A program made the position numbers and the translations under genes. This document shows positions 7,601-16,730 of a stretch of DNA of 64,000 bases, piece by piece. The notes under the pieces are model-generated. The model saw only the letters and a program-made list of their open reading frames with translations, did no database searches and was not told the DNA's origin. Location of the stretch: NCBI RefSeq assembly GCF_023845585.1, contig NZ_JAMQHS010000001.1, positions 186,001 to 250,000 on the forward strand, given 5' to 3'. This DNA is from Clostridium sp. CMCC3677. Lineage in GTDB: Bacteria; Bacillota; Clostridia; Clostridiales; Clostridiaceae. The number at the start of each line of letters is the position of its first letter. Position 1 is the stretch's first letter.

Positions 7601-9841
7601 ATGAGAGATTTTATGAGACGTATTTATTTTAAATCAATTGCAATCATTCTTACTATATTACTTATTCAATTTGCCTTTATTTTTTATTTACCTTGCAAAG
7701 ATTCTTATATTGTTTATGCTGATGAGGTATTACATAAAGATGACACAGAGAAATCTGATGAGTTATCTGCAAATTTAATTGAAAAATCTATAGAGTTAAT
7801 GAATGGTGAAAATATTTTAAGTACTTATGAAGGTAATGGGGATGATATTACTTTAAAAGAGTCCAATGAAAATGATATTGTTAAAGAAAGTGGTAATACA
7901 GAAAATACTGAATCAAAGGATGGTGAAACTATAGGGGATGGGAGTAACACAGATGGAAGTGAACAGGGTGGAACTAGTGGAAATGAGCCTTCAGATGGAA
8001 ATGATGAAGATGTACCACCAGAAATAGATGATAAAAAGGAAGCTATAGTACCTTTAATAAATTCTTTTGCAGAAGATATGGGAAAAAATTATGAAAAGCT
8101 TACTGTAAATGCAGCTAATATAAATGCACAAGGAGAATATACATTTATTATTTTAGCAAGTGATAAACTTAATGCATGTAATCATTCTGCTACAAATAGT
8201 ACTTTAAATAAATGGTTTATACCATTAATAGAACTAAGCAAAGGTGAACAAAAATTAGCTTATAGTGTTGACGGAAAAAAATTTTATGAACTTAGTTTAG
8301 ATTCAAATAATAAAATACCATATTATATGAGAGCAAATATAACAGGAGCACCTAATTATACTGAAAAAGAACGTGATAGTATTCTTTATTTTAAGTATGC
8401 AGAGGATAGTGATGATACAGCAATAAAAATTAGAATTCATTATATACCATCTGTAAATGCTAATGATAATAACAACTCAGGTAATGTTACTGGAGATATA
8501 TTAAAATCTGTATCTATATATGGAACTGAGAGAGTAGGAAATACTTTAAGAGCTAAGGTTAAATATAACGATAATACAAACAAGCCTAAGGTTTCATATC
8601 AATGGTTAAGATGCAAAGATAAAAATGGAGAATATAAAGAAATAGATAATGCAGATAAAGAAGAGTACAAGCTTAAGAGTAATGATAAGGGATATTATTT
8701 AAAAGTTAAGGTGACTATATCTGGAGAAATTAGTGAAAGTAAAGAAAGCGACAGAACTGAAATAATCAAAGAAAAGTTAAAAGACAATTCTTCAAGCAGT
8801 AATTCGTGGAATAGTAGCTCAAATAAATATAATAGTGGAATAGTAGTTGATACAGATAAAACAAGTGATGATCAGATGTATTTAAATACTTCATATTCAA
8901 GTAAGGTTGATAAAGAAATATTTGATTTAACTAAGGAATATGAATATGAAAAATTAATTCTTGAGGGAAGTAATTATGTATGGAATTTTAATGCTTCAGA
9001 TTTAAAAAATGTGTCTCAAATGGATGATAGCTTTGATTCTGAAATACAAACAAAAACACAAAATGATTCAGAAGTAGTTATAAACTTTAAACATCATGGA
9101 GTTTTACCAGGAAAAGCAACTGTTCAAGTTAATGTTGGTGATGAATTAAATGGTGATAACAGATACTTATACTATTATAATGAAGAAACTAAGTCATTAG
9201 AGTTAATATCATCAAATATAAGTGTTAAAAAAGGAAAAGCTATATTTACTATAACACATTGTTCTAAATATATATTATCAGCAAGTCCAAATGCAGACAG
9301 CAACGTATCAACAGATGATTATAATACAACTATAGAAACATCAACACAAAACAATTATATAGATAATGTAGTTAATTTTGATAAAAATTCTAATGATGTT
9401 AATTTTAATAATATAGATTCATCAAATTTAATATGGAAAGAATCTATGGACGGAAAGTGGTATCTTAGTAGAAATTCATTTATAATGACAGGATGGCAAA
9501 AAGTAGATAATAATTGGTACTATTTTAATGAATTTGGAGTTATGCAAAAAGGTTGGATTAATTCAAATAGTAAATGGTATTATTTGGATAATAATGGATG
9601 TATGGTTACAGGATGGATAAAATCAAATAATAATTGGTACTATATAAATTCTAAGGGAGAAATATCTACTGGGTGGAAAGAATTTAATAAAGTATGGTAT
9701 TACTTTAATACAAATGGAGAGATGCAAACAGGATGGCAATATATAGATTACAGATGGTACTATTTATATCCAGATGGAGCAATGGCATATAACGTAGAAA
9801 TTGATGGTCGTGTATTAAATCAAAATGGAGCTGCTAGGTGA
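7601..9841 (+). CDS. Secreted cell-wall-binding protein with Ig-like domain
   Basis: ATG 7601 is chosen because AGAAGGGG (7585-7592) lies 8 nt upstream; the in-frame TTG at 7595 is too close. 746 residues: signal segment 1-38 with a long hydrophobic core, an acidic Ser/Gly/Asn-rich stretch to about 150, an Ig-like/Sortase-type module (SVSIYGTERVGNTLRAKVKY...YQWLRCKD) around 300-390, and a clostridial surface module with LPGKATVQVNVGDELNG and TITHCSKYILS around 500-560. Six wall-binding repeats end the protein. No catalytic signature was seen, so an adhesin or structural surface role is likely. Confidence 0.85.
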   Translation: MRDFMRRIYFKSIAIILTILLIQFAFIFYLPCKDSYIVYADEVLHKDDTEKSDELSANLIEKSIELMNGENILSTYEGNGDDITLKESNENDIVKESGNTENTESKDGETIGDGSNTDGSEQGGTSGNEPSDGNDEDVPPEIDDKKEAIVPLINSFAEDMGKNYEKLTVNAANINAQGEYTFIILASDKLNACNHSATNSTLNKWFIPLIELSKGEQKLAYSVDGKKFYELSLDSNNKIPYYMRANITGAPNYTEKERDSILYFKYAEDSDDTAIKIRIHYIPSVNANDNNNSGNVTGDILKSVSIYGTERVGNTLRAKVKYNDNTNKPKVSYQWLRCKDKNGEYKEIDNADKEEYKLKSNDKGYYLKVKVTISGEISESKESDRTEIIKEKLKDNSSSSNSWNSSSNKYNSGIVVDTDKTSDDQMYLNTSYSSKVDKEIFDLTKEYEYEKLILEGSNYVWNFNASDLKNVSQMDDSFDSEIQTKTQNDSEVVINFKHHGVLPGKATVQVNVGDELNGDNRYLYYYNEETKSLELISSNISVKKGKAIFTITHCSKYILSASPNADSNVSTDDYNTTIETSTQNNYIDNVVNFDKNSNDVNFNNIDSSNLIWKESMDGKWYLSRNSFIMTGWQKVDNNWYYFNEFGVMQKGWINSNSKWYYLDNNGCMVTGWIKSNNNWYYINSKGEISTGWKEFNKVWYYFNTNGEMQTGWQYIDYRWYYLYPDGAMAYNVEIDGRVLNQNGAAR

Positions 9842-9929
9842 TGTAGTGAAAAGTGGATAGTGGAAAGCTAAAAAATATGATTGTCCCTAATGTGAGATGA
9901 TATCTTATATTAGGGATTTTTTTATAGAA

Positions 9930-10475
9930 TGTTGATATATGTAATAGGTAAAGTAACATTGCAATTGAATTTTGAAAAGTATTAAGTAAGAATTTAAATG
10001 TTGTTATAAAGTGCATAGAAGGTATATGTTTTTTGCACAATGTTGATATTTTAGTATAAGAGCGCAGTGGCGTTGGAATTTGATTTTTTACAACTCTTAA
10101 TGAAGCCCTGTTGAATTAATTTAGAATATAATTGAGAATTAAGCAATATAAAATCAGTATATGTCTTTGTAAAATGTTGATATATGAAATATGTGAAGCG
10201 ACATTGCAATTGAATTTTGAAAAGTATTAAGTAAGAATTTAAATGTTGTTATAAAGTGCATAGAAAGTATATGTTTTTTGTACAATGTTGATATTTTAGT
10301 ATAAGAGCGCAGTGGCGTTGGAATTTGATTTTTTACAACTCTTAATGAAGCCCTGTTGAATTAATTGCTTGTCACAATTTTATATTGGGAGCATGCATTA
10401 ATTAGACTAGGCTTTATTTTTAGTGTTGTTAAATTAAATTCCTCTGTCCATGAGCATTATACTAAAATATCAATA
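9930..10475. mobile_element. Nested/tandem MITE-like composite (families A and B)
   Basis: Bases 9930-10122 and 10174-10365 are near-identical direct copies of ~190 bp (both contain GTTGATATATG, ATTGCAATTGAATTTTGAAA, AGCGCAGTGGCGTTGGAATT and GAAGCCCTGTTGAATTAATT). The second copy runs on into a complete family-B inverted repeat ending TATACTAAAATATCAATA (10475), the complement of TGTTGATATTTTAGTATAA at 10286. The left parts are halves of family-A elements. The result is a serial insertion/duplication in the 730-bp gap between two surface genes; the gap holds no gene. Confidence 0.75.
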
Positions 10476-10571
10476 GATTAAAAAACATAACAAAAAATTA
10501 AGGTTATAGGTAATGCATTTTATATCATAAAATGGTAAAATAATAGTATATATGCAATTGGAGGAAGAATT

Positions 10572-12278
10572 ATGAATAAAAGATTAAAAAGAATTATTGC
10601 TATAGCACTTACAATTAGTGCATTTTCAACAATACAACCGTCAAAATACATGAACTTATTTACTACAACAGCATATGCTGCAAGTAGTCATATAAGTGAT
10701 TTAAAATTAAATAAGACTGATACATCAAATGAACTTAAATTTTATAGAGATGATGAGTATGATGTAAGCACAGACTTTAGAACTAGTAGAAATGAATATT
10801 ATGCTAAGACTTCATTAAGAAGTGTTAACATAAGTTGTGATACAGATTCTGATTATGAAACTTATATTTTTGCAGATAATAACAGAAGATCAACTGCATT
10901 TGAATCAGATGAGGAAATAGAACTTGGAAAAGGAACTACTACTTTATATATAAGAACTTATAAAGAAGGACGTTTTGACAAAAATAATGTAAAGAATGAT
11001 GTTTTAGACGAATATGAAATTCATATAGAAAAAACTTCATCAGGTTCTTCAAATAATAGTAGTTTATATTTATCAAGTATTTCTTTAGATTACGGTAAAT
11101 TATCTTTTTCTAAAACTAAGACAAGCTATAATGTAGATGTAAATTCATCTGTTGATGAGATAGAAATTAAAGCTAAACCATCAGATGAAGATTATACTGT
11201 AAGAATAGATGGTACAAAAGTAAAAGAGAGTTATGGATATGAGGGAACTGTAGATCTTAAAAAAGGTAAAAATGAAATTGAAATTGTAGTATCAGATGAA
11301 GATGATAATGAAAAGATATATACATTGAATGTATATAGAGGTGGAAGAGATTCTTCAAGTTCAGATTCAGATAAAGAAGACAATAAACAAGATCCTGTAT
11401 ATTTAGATGATTTAAAATTAAATAATGGAGATATTAAATTAGATTTTGCTAAAAAAGTAACATCATATGATGTAAAGGTTGCATCTTCTATAGATTCAGT
11501 AAAAATTGAAGCTGAGCCAGATGATAATGATTATGATGTAACAGTAGATGGTAAAAGTGTAAATTCTAAGAATCAAAGAACTGTTGATTTAACTTTAAAT
11601 AAAAAGAATGAAATAAAAGTTAAGGTTACAAATGAAGATGATGAACAAAGAACTTATACTTTAAATATAACAAGAGGAACTGTTTCTTCATCAAGTAATA
11701 ATACAAGTAATCCGGGAAATAGTAATTCTGGAAATACTACAGTGACTCCAGGGGGCGGAAGTACAAATCCAGGGTCAACAGTAACACCAGGTGGTGGAAA
11801 TAATAATAGTAATTCATCAAATAGTAATGCAAGTACTATTAAAGGTAAATGGGTTAAAACATCAACAGGAAATTGGCAATATTATGATGCTAATGGAGTG
11901 GCTTTAAAGAATCAATGGTTCAAAGATACTAATAATAAATGGTATTACTTAACTGCTGATGGAAATATGAAAACAAACTGGTTACAAAACAATAATAAGT
12001 GGTATTACCTAAATTATGATGGTTCAATGGCAACTGGATGGGTTAAGTTGAATGGATTCTGGAATTATTTTAATACTGATGGAACAATGTTAGTTGGTTG
12101 GTATAAAATCGGAGACAATTGGTACTATTCAAATGCCGACGGATCTATGAGAACAGGATGGCTACAAGAAGGAAAGACAAAATACTATTTAAATGCTGAT
12201 GGAACAATGCAAAAAGGACAAAAGACAATAAATGAAGTGAATTACAACTTTAATGCTAGTGGTCAATTAGTAGAATAG
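10572..12278 (+). CDS. Secreted protein with cadherin-like beta-sandwich domains and wall-binding repeats
   Basis: 568 residues, GGAGGAAG ribosome binding site. Signal peptide 1-37 with the array motif QPSKYMNL before the AYAAS cleavage region. Three beta-sandwich modules follow at about 38-155, 167-257 and 276-372; the latter two fit the cadherin-like family (L..L.L..G.L.FS...TSYNVDV...V..I.I.A.P....YTV.IDG). A Ser/Asn/Gly/Thr linker (about 373-420) leads to six or seven wall-binding repeats. No enzyme motif. Paralogues in order along the array: 14467, 23709, 24845, 26322 and 27966. Likely a surface-displayed binding protein. Confidence 0.87.
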   Translation: MNKRLKRIIAIALTISAFSTIQPSKYMNLFTTTAYAASSHISDLKLNKTDTSNELKFYRDDEYDVSTDFRTSRNEYYAKTSLRSVNISCDTDSDYETYIFADNNRRSTAFESDEEIELGKGTTTLYIRTYKEGRFDKNNVKNDVLDEYEIHIEKTSSGSSNNSSLYLSSISLDYGKLSFSKTKTSYNVDVNSSVDEIEIKAKPSDEDYTVRIDGTKVKESYGYEGTVDLKKGKNEIEIVVSDEDDNEKIYTLNVYRGGRDSSSSDSDKEDNKQDPVYLDDLKLNNGDIKLDFAKKVTSYDVKVASSIDSVKIEAEPDDNDYDVTVDGKSVNSKNQRTVDLTLNKKNEIKVKVTNEDDEQRTYTLNITRGTVSSSSNNTSNPGNSNSGNTTVTPGGGSTNPGSTVTPGGGNNNSNSSNSNASTIKGKWVKTSTGNWQYYDANGVALKNQWFKDTNNKWYYLTADGNMKTNWLQNNNKWYYLNYDGSMATGWVKLNGFWNYFNTDGTMLVGWYKIGDNWYYSNADGSMRTGWLQEGKTKYYLNADGTMQKGQKTINEVNYNFNASGQLVE

Positions 12279-12289
12279 TATTTACAATA

Positions 12290-12325
12290 AAGAAAAGCAT
12301 AGGATGCATCCTATGCTTTTCTTCA
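12290..12325. terminator. Bidirectional terminator between convergent genes
   Basis: AAGAAAAGCATAGGA TGCA TCCTATGCTTTTCTT is a perfect palindrome. It lies between the 10572 surface gene (+) and the yvrJ-type gene (-), whose stop codon touches its edge. Confidence 0.85.
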
Positions 12326-12487
12326 TCCTTGGGGTAATCCAAGTTTTGTTGATACGATGGTATTTAATTTATTTATAGATAGATTAAGTTCATGTATTTG
12401 TTTTTCTAGTCTTATTAATAAGTAACTGCTAACTGCCACGGGGAAGCCTACATTACCAATTAAGTTGACTAATTCATTGATATTCAT
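12323..12487 (-). CDS. yvrJ: YvrJ family small protein
   Basis: A 54-residue frame on the minus strand: ATG at 12487, TGA at 12323-12325, AAGGAG at 12500-12505 upstream. The sequence has the family pattern: NVGFPVAVSSYLLIRLEKQI, a short hydrophobic segment followed by LEK and an amphipathic tail. YvrJ proteins are tiny and of unknown function, commonly found beside DUF1659, DUF2922 and a small sigma factor. All three of those are present immediately upstream on the same strand, which strongly supports this short gene. A MITE-like element separates it from the sigma gene. Confidence 0.85.
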   Translation of the reverse strand: MNINELVNLIGNVGFPVAVSSYLLIRLEKQIHELNLSINKLNTIVSTKLGLPQG

Positions 12488-12526
12488 ATCCTTTGCATCT
12501 CCTTAAATTTTTAAATCTTGCTTTTT

Positions 12527-12757
12527 AATTTTAGGTTATGTTTTAAATGTGTGTTGATATATGCAATAGGTAAAGTGGCATTGTAATTGGACTTTGAGAA
12601 TTCTCAATGAGTATTGTCACATTTACTGCATGTCACAATTTTATATTGGGAGCAAGCTAAAATGGGACTATACTCATTTTAGCATTCCTAAGTTCAATTA
12701 CTCCGCCCACTTTGCTTATGCATATATCAACACTCTGCTAAAATAAAGCCTAATTTT
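12527..12757. mobile_element. MITE-like element, family A (full length, inverted orientation)
   Basis: Terminal repeats TTAGGTTATGTTTTAAA ... TAAAATAAAGCCTAA, inner arms GTTGATATATGCAATAGGTAAAGT ... related complement ending GCATATATCAACA, centre TGTCACAATTTTATATTGGGAGCAAGC. It is the reverse complement of the copy at 7111 and lies inside the sigma/yvrJ cassette. Confidence 0.8.
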
Positions 12758-12760
12758 AAA

Positions 12761-13324
12761 TTAATTTAAATATTCACTTAATTTTTTTAGAGTTTTTTTC
12801 TTTTTACGATGTAATGTTGTATATGGTATTTTAGTAATCTTAGAGTATTTTACTAAAGGATTATTCTTTATTATTATAAAGTCTATTAGTTGTCGTTCGT
12901 CATCATCTAATTTACTTAAAGCTAGTTTTAATCTCTTTTTTTCATCATTTTTATATAAAACTTCATCAGGAGTTGGTTCTTTTGATATCAATACATATTC
13001 TAAATTATCATTTAATATTAAAGCATCTGAGCCTTCAGCAGCATCTCTAGTTTTAGTTTTTCTTAATATTTGTTTTATTTCATTTTGTATTGAATTTGTA
13101 GCATATGCAACAAATTTATGTTCAGATAGTGAGTAATAATCAATGCAGCTAAAAAGTTTAGCATAACATTCATTTTTTATATCTAAAAAATCATAACCAT
13201 GTGTAAAAGTTTTTGCAGCAATGTTTAATATCATTGGTTTAAATTCTTTTGCAAGTTCTTCTTTAGCTTTTTTGTCACCTAGTTTTGATAAATAAACTAA
13301 TCTCTCAATAGCGTTAAAGTTCAT
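12761..13324 (-). CDS. Sigma-70 family RNA polymerase sigma factor (small, group 4/5-like)
   Basis: 187 residues. Region 2 is seen in LAKEFKPMILNIAAKTF...DIKNECYAKLFSCIDYYSLSEHKFVAYATNSIQNEI and a region 4 helix-turn-helix in LSKLDDDERQLIDFIIIKNNPLVKYSKITKIPYTTLHRKKKKTLKKLSEYL; region 3 is short or absent. GGGGATGGG precedes the ATG. It is flanked by DUF2922 and DUF1659 genes upstream and a yvrJ-type gene downstream, the conserved Firmicutes cassette. Small clostridial sigmas of this size include the TcdR/BotR/UviA regulators, but membership of that group cannot be decided here. Its targets are unknown; the surrounding surface-protein array is an obvious candidate. Confidence 0.85.
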   Translation of the reverse strand: MNFNAIERLVYLSKLGDKKAKEELAKEFKPMILNIAAKTFTHGYDFLDIKNECYAKLFSCIDYYSLSEHKFVAYATNSIQNEIKQILRKTKTRDAAEGSDALILNDNLEYVLISKEPTPDEVLYKNDEKKRLKLALSKLDDDERQLIDFIIIKNNPLVKYSKITKIPYTTLHRKKKKTLKKLSEYLN

Positions 13325-13467
13325 ATTTACCCATCCCCTTTTAAAAATAATTAATATTTATATTGAAAAATGCAATAAAATTGTAATATAAGTAATAAAT
13401 TGTATGTTCATAAAATATATATGCTTTAACTCATGAAAAAACCAATAAAACTTTAATTTTTTAATTT

Positions 13468-13494
13468 ACCCCTGGGGTCCAGAAAATGGAAAAA
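13468..13494 (-). repeat. REP-like palindrome
   Basis: ACCCCTGGGGT followed by CCAGAAAATGGAAAAA, abutting the terminator of the DUF2922 gene and thus inserted within the sigma/DUF cassette. The remaining DNA between the sigma gene and this point (13325-13467) shows only AT-rich upstream sequence. Confidence 0.78.
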
Positions 13495-13520
13495 GCCATG
13501 TCGCTAGGACATGACTTTTT
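13490..13520 (-). terminator. Terminator of DUF2922 gene
   Basis: On the minus strand AAAGTCATGTC ctagc GACATGGCTTTTT forms a stem (one mismatch) followed by T's. Confidence 0.75.
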
Positions 13521-13530
13521 TTAAATTATT

Positions 13531-13749
13531 TTATTTAACTGTATACTTTTTAATTTCTTTTTGAGTTAATTGAGCATTTTCAATTTTAACGAAAGATCCT
13601 TTACTTGTTAAAAAGAAGTTTTTATCAATTATTAACTGCATTAAAGCTTTTACATTGTCATCAGTTAAATCATTTTTAACACCACTTATATTTATATTTG
13701 TTTTAGAACCAGTAGAATTAATAAAAGTCATTGATAATATATATTCCAT
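13531..13749 (-). CDS. DUF2922 family protein
   Basis: 72 residues, AGGAGGAATT upstream of ATG. The pattern MEYILSMTFINSTGSKTNINISGVKNDLTDDNVKALMQLIIDKN matches DUF2922 (a beta hairpin followed by D-D..V...M..II..N). The function is unknown. Such genes sit next to DUF1659, YvrJ and sigma factor genes, as here. It has its own ribosome binding site and a terminator just downstream, so it is probably transcribed with the DUF1659 gene 130 bp upstream or alone. Confidence 0.85.
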   Translation of the reverse strand: MEYILSMTFINSTGSKTNINISGVKNDLTDDNVKALMQLIIDKNFFLTSKGSFVKIENAQLTQKEIKKYTVK

Positions 13750-13879
13750 TGTAATTCCTCCTAAAGATTATTAATTTTAATATTTTCTACAATAAATTAC
13801 ATAGATATTTAAAAAGTATAATATTGCAATTTATTGAATTTTGATGTGTGGTAATAAAGTAAGTTTTTTAGTTTAAATT

Positions 13880-14104
13880 TTATTCATTCATTAATTTTGA
13901 TGAATCAGTTATGATATAGTTTCGACAATCAGCATCGAGTACTTTTTCTATTGCACTAGCAACTTCAAAGTAATCGTCAGCACCTATTGATGGATTAACA
14001 TTTGAAAATGTTTTTTTTGTATAGATTGGATCACCTAATTTATCAACCCCCTTTTGCACCTCGATACCTAATGAACAACCTGTTACTAATTTTGTTATAG
14101 CCAT
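13880..14104 (-). CDS. DUF1659 family protein
   Basis: 74 residues with AAGGAGGAATG upstream of ATG 14104. The pattern L.I.VQ.GVDKLGDPIYTKKTFSNVNP...DDYFEVASAIEKVL is that of DUF1659. Function unknown. It is the first gene of the minus-strand cassette DUF1659, DUF2922, sigma factor, YvrJ. In this cassette the two DUF proteins and YvrJ are always tiny, which suggests a small complex or signalling module (inference). Confidence 0.85.
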   Translation of the reverse strand: MAITKLVTGCSLGIEVQKGVDKLGDPIYTKKTFSNVNPSIGADDYFEVASAIEKVLDADCRNYIITDSSKLMNE

Positions 14105-14419
14105 AAAAGCATTCCTCCTTGTATTTTTTGTTTTGCTATATTTTAAAGGATAAGCTCACACTGGAAATTTTTGTCCAGAAGCTTTATACAAAAATATAAA
14201 TTTGATTTTAAAACATAGCATTTGATTCGCTTTACACAAAAGATATATGTTAATAAGAATAAAATAACCGATTATTTGTAAAAAAAAATTAATTATTAAG
14301 CGAAAATTGGATTTTTGTGTTTAAAAAAATGGCTATAATTGTTATAATTGCTTATGTAAAGTTTATGTAGGCTTAAACGATAATTAATGTAGGATAAAAG
14401 CTTAATTTACTAACAAAAA
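14105..14419. other. Divergent intergenic region between the DUF1659 gene and the 14467 surface gene
   Basis: AT-rich, no ORF. It holds the upstream regions of both genes; two overlapping TATAAT sequences (14333-14338 and 14344-14349) are possible -10 elements for the plus-strand gene, with only poor -35 matches. AAACATAGCA at about 14210 resembles a stray MITE-family end. Confidence 0.5.
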
Positions 14420-14466
14420 GGGAGGAGGAAATTGCTAAAGTTAATATTCATTTAGCAATAAAATAA
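14420..14466 (+). promoter_or_regulatory. Translation initiation region with stem-loop between Shine-Dalgarno and start
   Basis: A very strong ribosome binding site, GGGAGGAGG (14420-14428), lies 38 nt before the first ATG. The spacer contains ATTGCTAAA (14431-14439) and TTTAGCAAT (14451-14459), a perfect 9-bp stem with an 11-nt loop. Folding it reduces the effective spacing to about 9-10 nt. Inside the stem a TTG (14432) opens a 7-codon frame ending at TAG 14453-14455, an alternative reading as a leader peptide. Confidence 0.65.
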
Positions 14467-16707
14467 ATGATGAAAATTAATTTTAAAAGAGTTATTTCAC
14501 AATTTTTAATATTGACAGTTATGATAACAGGAATTCAAATGGGGAATATTAAATCTGCAAGTGCGGTGGAATTGAATTTAGGATTTGTTGTAGAAGCGGG
14601 TGGAGCTAATTTAGATATTAATAAAAGTTCTTCAAATGCTTATTATACGGATGAAATTGATATGTCAGTATCGACTATTAATATAAAATCAAGTGATACG
14701 TCATATTACAAACTCGAAGGGGTAACATCTAATTCAAGTGGTGTAAAAATTGCAAGTTCAACAAGCAACGGGGTTACAAGTTATAAAATAGCTATGACTA
14801 AATATAATGATTTTAATGCTACTATTAAAGTAAAAGATTTAGGAACTCAAGAAGTTAAATCTTATAATGTTACTTTTAAATTTAAAGAAGAAAATGCAGA
14901 TACATTTAAATTTAACAAGATAATGATAGCTGCATCTGGTAGTGGTGGAGCAATGACTCTTGATTTAGACTATAATTCTGATGGCGATGATTACTATATC
15001 TCAGGATTAGGAGATGATATAGATACAGCTAAAGTTAGTATTGTAGATGAAAATGGTAAGGCCATAACTTCAGGTGTTAAAATTACTATGGGTGGTAAGA
15101 CAGGCACCTTTAAATTATTAGGTGGGGAAAATGAAATACTTATTAGTAGAACAGTTAATGGACGTACGAAGACATTTAAACTTGTAATTGCTAAAAAAGG
15201 CAGTGCTAAATTAAAGTCTTTAACAGGTGTAACATTATCACCTAAATTTGATCCAGAAACTACGGATTATACAGCTACTGTTCCAACAGCAACAGATAAG
15301 GTTGTATTAAAACCAACAGCAGCAGATAATTCATCTACTATAAGAATAAATGGTGTTCTTGTGACTAGTGGAGCTAATAGTCAACCTATATCATTAAAAG
15401 AAGGAAAGAATGATATAACTATTAGAGTAACTACAAAAGATGGCGAAGTTGGAGTTTATAGTTTAGAGGTTACTAGAACTGAAGCACCAAGAAGTTCTTA
15501 TTTAAAATCTTTAAAAATAAATTCAGCATCACTTTCACCATCATTTAATAAACAAACTTTTGATTATACAGCTACTGTTGAAAATAAAGTAACCGCTGTA
15601 ACAGTTACTCCAACAGCTGAATATTCTACATCAACTATTAAAGTTAATGGAAAGAAAGTTGTAAGTGGAGGAACAACAGGTTTTATTAGTTTAGACGAAG
15701 GTTCTAACGAAATAGAAATAAAAGTTACTGATGATAAAGGCGATACGAGTACTTACGATATAGTTATCACAAGAAGATATGGAAAAGATAATGTAAAACT
15801 TTCAAATCTTAAGAGTACTGAAGGAACTTTATCACCTAAATTTGATCCAGAAACTTATCTTTATACTGTAAAAGTTGATAGAGCAGTAGGAAGAACTAAA
15901 CTTGTATTTACAGCTCAAAATGATAAAGCAAAGGTAAAGATAAATGGCAAAGAGTATGCAAGTGCACAAGAATCTGATTACATTGATTTAAAAATAGGTG
16001 CAAATCTTGTCAATATAGAAGTTGTAGCAGAAGATAAGAAAACTACAACACTATATAGAGTAAGTATAATTAGAGATAAAATACAAGCTATTAATGAATG
16101 GGTATTATCTGGTGATGATTGGACATTTTATGATGCTTTAGGTAATCAAGTAAAAAATAAATGGGTAAAATATGATAATCAATGGTACTTTGTAAATATC
16201 AATGGATATATGGAAAAGAACGGATGGATTAACGAAAGTGGACAATGGTATTATCTAAATGCGGATGGAACAATGAAAAACAATTGGTTTAAAGATAATG
16301 GATATTGGTACTATCTTCAAGGCGATGGTGCTATGAAGAATTCTGGTTGGGGATATTATGATAAAGAATGGTACATGTTTGGACCTAATGGGATGCTTGA
16401 AACTGGTTGGAAACTGTATAAAGGTAATTGGTATTTCTTATTAGACAACGGTACAATGAGAAGAGGCTGGGAGTATTATGATTTAAATTGGTACTATTTA
16501 AATGATGATGGAACAATGAAAAAAGGCTGGCTATATGACGGGAAGAATTATTACTATTTAAATAATAGTGGTGTTATGAAGACAGGCTGGCAAAGAATAA
16601 ATAGTAAGGATTATTATTTTGATTCTTCAGGAAAGATGAAGACTGGATATATATTCTTAGATGGTAAATGGTATAACTTAGGACAAGATGGTTCATTAAT
16701 TTATTAA
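14467..16707 (+). CDS. Secreted protein with several cadherin-like beta-sandwich domains and wall-binding repeats
   Basis: 746 residues. An in-frame TAA sits directly before ATG 14467 (14470 is a second ATG), so no upstream start is possible; initiation depends on the stem-loop spacer described separately. Signal peptide 1-33 ends SASAVE. After two N-terminal beta domains (about 34-240), three cadherin-like modules follow at about 246-340, 345-435 and 440-540 with the repeated signature L.P.FDPET.DYTATV....K....P.A......I.ING. Roughly ten wall-binding repeats close the protein. No catalytic residues recognised; a surface binding or structural role is likely. Confidence 0.87.
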   Translation: MMKINFKRVISQFLILTVMITGIQMGNIKSASAVELNLGFVVEAGGANLDINKSSSNAYYTDEIDMSVSTINIKSSDTSYYKLEGVTSNSSGVKIASSTSNGVTSYKIAMTKYNDFNATIKVKDLGTQEVKSYNVTFKFKEENADTFKFNKIMIAASGSGGAMTLDLDYNSDGDDYYISGLGDDIDTAKVSIVDENGKAITSGVKITMGGKTGTFKLLGGENEILISRTVNGRTKTFKLVIAKKGSAKLKSLTGVTLSPKFDPETTDYTATVPTATDKVVLKPTAADNSSTIRINGVLVTSGANSQPISLKEGKNDITIRVTTKDGEVGVYSLEVTRTEAPRSSYLKSLKINSASLSPSFNKQTFDYTATVENKVTAVTVTPTAEYSTSTIKVNGKKVVSGGTTGFISLDEGSNEIEIKVTDDKGDTSTYDIVITRRYGKDNVKLSNLKSTEGTLSPKFDPETYLYTVKVDRAVGRTKLVFTAQNDKAKVKINGKEYASAQESDYIDLKIGANLVNIEVVAEDKKTTTLYRVSIIRDKIQAINEWVLSGDDWTFYDALGNQVKNKWVKYDNQWYFVNINGYMEKNGWINESGQWYYLNADGTMKNNWFKDNGYWYYLQGDGAMKNSGWGYYDKEWYMFGPNGMLETGWKLYKGNWYFLLDNGTMRRGWEYYDLNWYYLNDDGTMKKGWLYDGKNYYYLNNSGVMKTGWQRINSKDYYFDSSGKMKTGYIFLDGKWYNLGQDGSLIY

Positions 16708-16730
16708 TTTAGCTATTCTTGGACTAGCTA

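Noticed and set aside
12330..12500. Initially an apparently gene-free gap between the 10572 gene and the MITE
   Set aside because: The minus strand encodes a 54-residue YvrJ-type protein with a ribosome binding site, so the gap is coding.
16180..16690. Regularly spaced repeats in the wall-protein genes resembling a CRISPR array
   Set aside because: They are in-frame, degenerate ~60-bp coding repeats (GW..WYYL units) with no constant repeat/unique spacer structure.
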